NCBI GenBank assembly: GCA_029216955.1 | Contig: JANAVB010044017.1 | Span: 248,001-312,000, forward strand | Length of the DNA stretch: 64,000 nt | From: Iris pallida | Lineage: Eukaryota; Streptophyta; Magnoliopsida; Asparagales; Iridaceae | Reading direction: 5' to 3' | Part shown: positions 57,524 through 64,000 of the stretch, in pieces | Layout of the letters: every line of letters begins with the position of its first letter | Numbering within the stretch: the first letter of the stretch is position 1 | Program-made: the position numbers and the translations under genes | The notes under the pieces: model-generated | What the model was told of the DNA's origin: nothing | The model's input: only the letters and a program-made list of their open reading frames with translations | The model's database searches: none

Positions 57524-59621
57524 AATCACTACAAGAAAAAATACTTTTCTTGATGGTGATTTCCCGTCAAGAAATGGGTATCTTGACGGTTGTGGATCCG
57601 TCAAGTAGGCCGGAGTCAAGAAAAGACCCCCCTTTTCTTGACGGTCGCTGACATGGCTTTTCTTGACGATTTTTAGCCGTCATATGAACTAATTTTCTTG
57701 ACTGTTTTTAGCCGTCAAGATAGCAGTTTTTAGAAAACGTCAACGTAGGCAAAAACTTTTCTTGACTCCGGCCTAGATGACGGCTATTAGCCGTCAAGAA
57801 AAGACCTCTTGCAGCAGGATTGAGTTAATTGTTGACGTTTTATAATCGTCAAGAGAAACTAAATTTTGTGTAGCCAAAATTCTATTTATAATTATATATT
57901 ATAAATCAAACACACATAATATCAATAGTCAGGAAGATATACACACATCAAATAACTATAAGACCCAATTTTTATATTAATAAACTGTATACTCGTCATA
58001 CACCACAAACTTCTAACACACGTCCAATCACAAACATCCAACACTTGTCCAACCACAAATATATCCAACCAAAGTATGTAGTTTCCATACATCTTAAACA
58101 TCCAAAACTGATAATTATACAAATAAAACCAAAATAGGTAGCAAACCCGGCCGGAGCACCTTCCTCCCATATTCACAGCACCTTCATTTTCCATGTAGTT
58201 CCTGAAAGAAGAAGAGAAATATATTTCATCATTTATGTGCACATGTTTGTATAAATTGATAACTGAGAAAAAATGAAATGATTTAATTAGTATGTGTGTT
58301 TGTACAAACTGATATAAACTATATAAGAGAACAACATGTTTAAATTTTTTTAGCATGTATGAATTGTATCAATGAACAAATTAAAAACTGAAGTATCCAA
58401 ATGTTACAAGCCATCAGTCATGAAGAAGCATGCATATAATGACTTGGCTAAGTTGAGGTCCTATACCTGGATGAAGATGAACACATCAAAAGTAGCATAT
58501 ACAACAGTGGACTTCAAATCCATCCATCAAAAGGCATAGACAACATGCATAATCAAACCACTATGCCACTAGTAGTGGTAAAGTTTGATCCTAAAATGTA
58601 AAAGTGCTAAAACTGTAATATCCTAAAAAACACTAAAACACCCAATAAACTTAGCAAGTGTAGTATCATAGGGAAAATAAAGGAAACAACAAACCCAAGT
58701 CATATTCACACAGGTGTAGTATCATAGGATATTATGCAAAAAATTGCATCTAATCTGTAGTAGCATATTCCAAACAACAAAACCAAACCCAACAAAAAAA
58801 ATTCTCCAAACCCAGAAAGCTAATGATGCATAAGGCAAATCAACCATCCAACACTCCAAACTAAGTAAAGCATGAAAAGAAAAGGTACCATATATATAAA
58901 GAAAGTACTTTGTTGCCCACAGAGGATGACCGCGAGCGTGCCAGCATGTCGCGTGCCACCACCCGCTATCACCCTACTGCCTTCTGGGCCCACGCCGCCG
59001 CCCCCACCAAATGAGAGAATAACACGTGTCCCGTGGACTAGGACCGCTGTCCAACTCCATGGGCAACGTAGTATCTCCATATATATAATAACCCTCACCC
59101 TAATCAATAGGTGGCTCAGAGGTAATATCATAGGGGAAAAAATGAATCGAACAACCAACCCATGTCAAGTTCATACAAGTGTAGTATCAAAGGATACTCT
59201 AAAAAAACTCACCAACCCAGCAATAGCACATAACAAAACAACTAATGAAACCCAACAAAATAATGTTGCCCCCACATATTTATCAGGTAAACCACAAAGT
59301 TAAAGACCAACCTACAATAAGAAACCCAACTTGTCCTGATTTTTTTGGGTTTCAAATGTTGTACCTGCACGCAACCCAAAATTCATTCGAAATCAATGTT
59401 GTACCCGCACCCAACCCAATTGTTATACTTTCTTGCAAGGAGACTGCACCTTCGGTTGGATCAGACTTTTGAAAGGTTAAATGACAATATATGATGAACC
59501 TGTGATTGCTACATATAACCCAAACTCAGATAAACAAGATTATAATAAAGGTGGTCCAATTCTACTTCTTTTTCGAGTAGTAAATATTAAAAACATAGAA
59601 GACTTAAACATTTGTCTACAA

Positions 59622-60078
59622 CTAACTGTCATCCGAGCGTTAAATGATTTTGCCTTGGCTTCAACTGCTTCCACTCCTTTAACACCTCCAGAGACAGCAT
59701 AGATACCCTACGAGAAGCCATTTTAAGTTAAGGCAAAGACTAATGTGCTATTACAATGTCAAAATGTAACTTACGATTAAAGAACTTACTGGGCATAAAA
59801 AGTTTGCTATTTGTACTTTTTTATTCTCATCTACTTCCTCATTGGCAGCATCACATAGCAACTGCACTTTTTCTGCATCCAGTCCTATGATACTAACCAT
59901 AGCAATATTAGCAGCATCTGCAGCATCCTGAAATTGAAAAAGAAAGCCAGTGAGTACCATGACTTAAGTAGGCACATATGTGCTCAACGCGTTGGACAAC
60001 TCAAAAAACAGTTTCACTCCTAACCTGTATAGCTTCTCCTCTAAGCTTGACAAGCTTGAGACCGTCCTCGAAGCTAAG
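59622..60078 (-). pseudogene. Captured malonyl-CoA:ACP transacylase fragment (three exons)
   Basis: Malonyl-CoA:acyl-carrier-protein transacylase loads malonate onto ACP for fatty-acid synthesis in plastids or mitochondria. Here only the middle of the gene remains, on the minus strand. Exon a (about 60078-60025) encodes SFEDGLKLVKLRGEAIQ. Exon b (59927-59790, 138 nt) opens with DAADAANIAMVSIIGLD and closes with VDENKKVQIANFLCP. Exon c (59707 to about 59622) has AVSGGVKGVEAVEAKAKSF and ends ARMTV. Introns of 97 and 82 bp with GT/AG borders are kept, so the copy was taken at DNA level. The GLSLGE active-site region and the C-terminal half are absent, so it is not an enzyme gene. Exon b remains fully open. 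Confidence 0.88.
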
Positions 60079-61679
60079 AATTAAACATAAGAAGTTAACA
60101 CATGCAATAAAATAGTTAAAAGATGAAGGTAGAAACTGAGTTTGGACACTAACCACTGATATATGTACAAATTTACATATAAAAACTGAGTTTGAACACT
60201 AATCACTGATATATGTACAAATTTACATATAAAACTGATATATGTACAAATATACACCTAGCTACTGATATATGTATAAATTTACATATGAAAAATGAGT
60301 TTGGACACTAATCCCTAACATTTTCTAATTCCTAGCTTGCAAGTGAATGAAGCTGCTCTCAAGATCAAACTGACTTGACTCTGGCTTCCTAATTGTTTGG
60401 CCATGTGTTGCAAAAATCTTGGATCCATTACTGTCGTTCGATGTGTATATGGCACAATATGAAAACATTATTCTTTTTCTTTTTGGCTTAATGTGCCGTT
60501 GAGATGAATGCAATCTATTATAACAAAACTTACTGACAATTTAATAATGATGCCAATTAATCTTGAGCATGTGTATAATGTTACCAACCCCTTAATCTCA
60601 TTGTTAGCTGCTAGCCAACATATGAAACTTTCATGAGTAACTGAATTTGAAATAGATATGTATCTCCAATATCAGGCTGCAGCGAATTGGTGAAACTGAA
60701 AATTGAAAATTAAAGGAAGTTTACATAACTTATTTCCACATTGATGTAGCAGTAAGAAAAAATAGGCCATGACTTATTTCCACATATTTCTTACAAGCAA
60801 CAAACTTTTGAATCCTCTCCACATAGAAGTAGCAGTAAGAACAAATATACTGCACTTCATTCCAGTATATCTTAGCCTGGATATCCATAGAGAAAAGAGG
60901 CAGCAGTAAGAAATATAGTAATAGAAAAAAGAGAGCGATGGCCAAAGTCAATCCAAACCATATATATATGGACACAAATCCAAAGGCAGTAATTATCCAA
61001 CATATCCAAAAACTGACTTAACCAAAATATAATATATCCACCATAAAAAAAAGGCAACTTCTCCAAATATATCCCACATAGGGGCAAAATTTATCCATAT
61101 GGCTCAATGGCTCAATTAGATAACAACCTCAGTTTGTTAAAAACTCCTCAAATTGTACCATTAGCTCAGTATCCACGAGTTTACTAGTAAAGATTTTTGT
61201 CCTAGAGAATGCTCATTAGGAATGCCTCTATTGTTTCAATAAATTAAATTAAATTAAATTATTTTAAAAGAATATGATGGATACTTCTTTGTCTTTGTTG
61301 CTTCTTTCCTGTGATTGTCCTGAGGGCTTCTGGCAGAGGTTAATTTAATTATAAATATATGATATATTTCTCTGCTTAACAACAAGCAAAAAATACTCAA
61401 GATCAGAAGCATCATTCAACACAAAGAATAAGCAATTGTTGCTATAAAAAATTCATTAAGAAACTATTTCTTGCACCTTAATCTCACAAGAATGAGCAAT
61501 TTGAAAGAAATTTCTCCCTATTTCCTTTCATAACATCAAATCTAATGGAGCTATTGTTCAAATTTATGCTCACCTCTGAACAGTATCATCATCAACACAA
61601 AGAATGAACTTTTTTTTGGAACTTCTCTTGTAAAAATTTCATTAAACAGGTTTCGGTCATAAAACAAAGGAATCGACAA

Positions 61680-62200
61680 ATGAAGTAGATGAAGAAAGGA
61701 CCTCTTTGACACAGGTTGGGTCGAGCTGTCGGTCCATGATATTGTTGTCGACGACGGTGTTGTCGCGTTCAAGAGCGAACCCGTACTCGACGAAGTGGCT
61801 CCTGGGCCGCCACGCGGAACCCCAGCGAGACGGAACACCCTCCTGACGACGGCCGACACCGCCGGGGCCCAACACCCGCACGATCCGACGACGGATGAGC
61901 CGCCGCCAAGGGACGTGTCAGGTGTCTCTTCAGAGGAAGAGATGTAGTACTGGAGTTTGGTGTCTCTTCAGAGGATAGAGGAGGGGGGTCTCTCTCTAAG
62001 AGAGGGTTTTTTGGGGGAGGAGAAGGATAGGGAGCAGAAGAGGAAAGGGGAGAGGATTTTCTGAGAGAGTTTTCTAAAAGATCGAGAGAGAGTTTTTCTG
62101 TGTTCTTGATAAAAAGAACCACCAACGTCAACAAATATGAAAAGTTTAAAACATTTACTATAATGGCAGATAAAAAAGTACGGCAATTTTCCCGCACAGA
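61680..62200 (-). other. GC-rich segment inside the CACTA element, possible further captured sequence
   Basis: GC content jumps at about 61700-61930 relative to the AT-rich surroundings. Minus-strand frames include GSAWRPRSHFVEYGFALERD and a Ser/Pro-rich frame upstream. I do not recognise a protein family. It could be a captured first exon or 5' region from a host gene. Confidence 0.35.
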
Positions 62201-62423
62201 CATTAGTTGATGGTTATCACTAAACCGTCAACAAATAAAATAATGTTTATTGACGGATCCTTCAAAACCATCAACTATAATGCTATAAAATTGCTAAAAT
62301 AACATAAAACGTGTCATTTCTTGACGTAAGGCTAAAACCGTCAAGATAACCCATTTTCTTGACGGTTTTTAACGACCGCCAAAAAATAAACCGTCAGGAA
62401 AAGCTATTTTTCTTGTAGTAAAT

Positions 62424-62660
62424 TTTTTATTTTCATCAATCTCAAAACTGATGAGCTTTTGATGCAACTTATTAATGATTGTGCCGAGTGGAGTAGTTTA
62501 TGGTCTTGATTTTAAGGCTAAAAGTCGATCTGGGAGGGCCAAATTTGAGTCAAATCCTAATCCTCCTCGAACCCCCTCTACTTTGGAAACTCTTATTCTA
62601 TTGCAAAAGTCTGTATCATTATCAATGGCCATAATTTTTTGCTCTCATCAAGCTTAAACT
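62424..62660. other. Spacer between CACTA element and element C
   Basis: AT-rich sequence; a 60-codon frame at 62475 (SGRAKFESNPNPPRTPS) has no recognisable domain. Confidence 0.35.
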
Positions 62661-63209
62661 ATGTAGAGTAGATCATGGACTCTCCCTATACTTTGGTTTT
62701 GTTGATAACCACCAGAGATCTCGATTTGGAGGAATCTCGATGTCTGCCACGTGTCAGCACCGCAGAAGCCCGTACCGTACAATGACGGTAGATTCTTTCA
62801 TATCTCAGGAACCCTAATGCACATCGCATATGTGCTCGGTTCTCTATAAATTGAAGGAGTTCTCCTTCAACTAGAAAAAAAAGAGTAAAAGAACCTTCAT
62901 CTAAGAGGGAACAACCAACCAACCAACAGAAGAACAACCACCTCTAAGGGATCTTCTCCTCCAGACAGCCTCTTGATCGGTGACCCTAGAGTTCCATCAA
63001 ATGCTCCAGAGAGCCAGAACAAGGTTGATTCGTCGTCAGATCGTCAATAGAATAAAGGAGCCGCTGCAGTGCTCGATCTCCACCGTCACACTTTCCCAGA
63101 AACCTTTTTTCCTCTGTACTTAGAATATCCTGTTTAGGACTTCCTTCTTTGTACACAGATACCTTATACGTTCAATAATAAAGTAAAAAGGTTCATCAAA
63201 CCTTTTGTT
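62661..63209 (+). repeat. LTR of Tat-related element C (approximate)
   Basis: Non-coding sequence with a TATA-like box at 62845, leading directly into a tRNA-Arg primer-binding site. Unlike LTRs A and B it lacks GGCGCA-type motif arrays. A start near TGTAGAGTAG (62662) is a guess. Confidence 0.5.
62845..62852 (+). promoter_or_regulatory. TATA-like box of LTR C
   Basis: TATAAATT about 380 bp upstream of the primer-binding site, corresponding to the TATA boxes of elements A and B. Confidence 0.45.
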
Positions 63210-63875
63210 ATGTTGAATAAAATGGCGACTCTGCTGGGGTCTACCTTCTTCTCCAACGAGAAGGCATTGACGCAATCTGATAACAACTTGTTGGGATCTT
63301 CCCAAGATATGCTGGTCGTACGCTTCGACCAGCAAGCTTTTGAAGATCTCCTCTCTGATGAAAAGTTGAAGACTTCAAAGCAGTCCATACAACCGAAGAA
63401 GCCTCGACGTGTCTGGAGGCCTAAGGCGGCTGCAGCCAGCAGCACGATGGTGGGAACTGCATTTCAGGACCCCCTCAACGCTGAAACCACGGAGAAGATT
63501 TTGGCTGCTACAGCCATATCCCCTCGTCCGATTCCTATCCGGGGAAAGCATGGAGAGGAAGACGGTGGTTCTATGGTTGATCTGACGAAGGCACGACGCT
63601 AAAGAAAACGCACATCGGTCCAACCTTTTACGACGGGAGCACTGTCGGTAAGAAGATCCGTCTTCGACAAAATCGCTTTTCCTTCAGGCGAGCCTTCGAC
63701 GGACTCTGAATACTACTCACCTGCTGGAGATAGTAGAAAGAGATCCTAGGTGGTTCGTGCTTCGTACAATAAGCGCACGATACCTATGGCAGACCAGAGG
63801 CTCGCGTTGACAGTTACACGCGCGGCCGAAGGAAGGCTATATAAGACTGGCTCTTGTGCTTCGACACCTCGACTA
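63210..63875 (+). pseudogene. gag-like ORF of Tat element C, truncated by a CACTA insertion
   Basis: ATG 63210 opens MLNKMATLLGSTFFSNEKAL, running through the primer-binding site, then MLVVRFDQQAFEDLLSDEKL and QPKKPRRVWRPKAAAA, to a TAA at 63600-63602. After the stop, other frames continue with IPMADQRLALTVTRAAEGRL (about 63781-63840), parallel to element B. The reading is cut by the CACTA terminus at 63876. It is the most complete of the three N-termini, which makes it the best template for recognising this family. Role as gag is inferred from position. Confidence 0.62.
63223..63240 (+). other. tRNA-Arg primer-binding site of element C
   Basis: TGGCGACTCTGCTGGGGT, the best-preserved of the three sites, overlapping an ATG (63222-63224) in the gag frame and read as MATLLG. 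Confidence 0.82.
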
Positions 63876-64000
63876 CACTACCAAAATTTATCATTTTAGC
63901 GACGGCCACATCCGTCGCTAAGACGACGGTAATTACTATTAGCGACCGAGTGCCGACGGATATTGGCCAAAAAAATCTGTCGGCAATCAGCTCGTCGCTA
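63876..64000 (+). mobile_element. Left end of a second CACTA element, runs off the window
   Basis: CACTACCAAAATTTATCATT followed by TTAGCGACGG, CATCCGTCGCTAA, GTGCCGACGGATATT and GTCGCTA: a CACTA terminus with subterminal GCGACGG/CCGTCGC arrays. Different family from 57527-62420. The right end and 3-bp duplication lie outside. Confidence 0.8.

Larger units (their letters stand above)
57527..62420. mobile_element. CACTA transposon carrying host gene fragments, 4.9 kb, TSD AAT
   Basis: Left terminus CACTACAAGAAAAAATACTT; the right terminus reversed is TACTACAAGAAAAATAGCTT, with the outermost base changed. AAT flanks both ends (57524-57526 and 62421-62423), the 3-bp CACTA signature. Both ends carry subterminal TTTTCTTGACGG/CCGTCAAGAAAA arrays (about 57545-57860 and 62210-62410). 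No TNP2/TNPA transposase was recognised, so it is non-autonomous. It contains three exons of a malonyl-CoA:ACP transacylase gene on the minus strand, so it is a gene-capturing (Pack-type) CACTA. Confidence 0.92.

Noticed and set aside
57922..58356. 144-residue minus-strand frame in the CACTA element
   Set aside because: Very AT-rich, Phe/Tyr/Ile-biased, no recognisable domain and no transposase motif.
60325..60513. Additional transacylase exon upstream of the captured fragment
   Set aside because: The open frame (SKIFATHGQTIRKPES) does not fit the part of the protein expected there.

Overview
This is a nuclear genomic window from a flowering plant, most likely a monocot. It has spliceosomal introns with GT/AG ends, plant promoter motifs, Tat- and Tekay-type Ty3/gypsy retrotransposons, CACTA, MULE, hAT and PIF/Harbinger elements, and a very GC-rich first exon (the monocot signal, which is an inference). 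There is no prokaryotic operon, CRISPR array, rRNA or recognisable tRNA. Repeats make up most of the window.

Two host genes can be modelled, in convergent orientation. Gene 1 (+ strand, 9360-39501) encodes a roughly 515-residue plant translation-initiation-factor-related protein in five exons, with compatible splice phases throughout. Its introns 1, 2 and 4 (9.9, 3.9 and 14.8 kb) are filled with repeats, while intron 3 is only 86 bp. Gene 2 (- strand, 42417-40522) encodes a 121-residue uncharacterised plant protein in two exons. The second exon is only 46 nt long and restores a conserved-looking C-terminus.

Layout: 1-8810 holds two damaged Tat-lineage LTR elements (A and B), beginning with the last 37 nt of another LTR. 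8814-9124 is a PIF/Harbinger MITE with TTA duplications, abutting the promoter of gene 1. Intron 1 holds an RTE LINE relic split by a 6.9-kb non-autonomous gypsy element (11090-18012, target-site duplication ATAAG) that keeps gag and a broken chromodomain. Intron 2 holds a tandem duplication and dispersed repeats. Intron 4 holds a Tekay LTR plus integrase/chromodomain fragment, two MULEs with 9-bp duplications, an LTR fragment interrupted by a hAT MITE, several tandem duplications and a fold-back MITE. Between the two genes lies another PIF MITE.

Downstream of gene 2 come short repeats and AT-rich DNA, then a 10.4-kb LARD-like element (45138-55577, duplication TAAGT) with LTRs of about 4.2 and 3.5 kb and no coding capacity. 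Next is a compound microsatellite, then a 4.9-kb CACTA element (57527-62420, duplication AAT) carrying three consecutive exons, with introns, of a malonyl-CoA:ACP transacylase gene. The window ends in a third Tat-related element (C), whose gag region is cut by the start of a second CACTA element at 63876.

The most unusual signals are three. Arrays of a GGCGCA-core motif cross LTR and gag in elements A and B with a copy-specific flanking base. The gag frame of A, B and C runs through the tRNA-Arg primer-binding site. The CACTA element contains captured acyl-carrier-protein transacylase exons.
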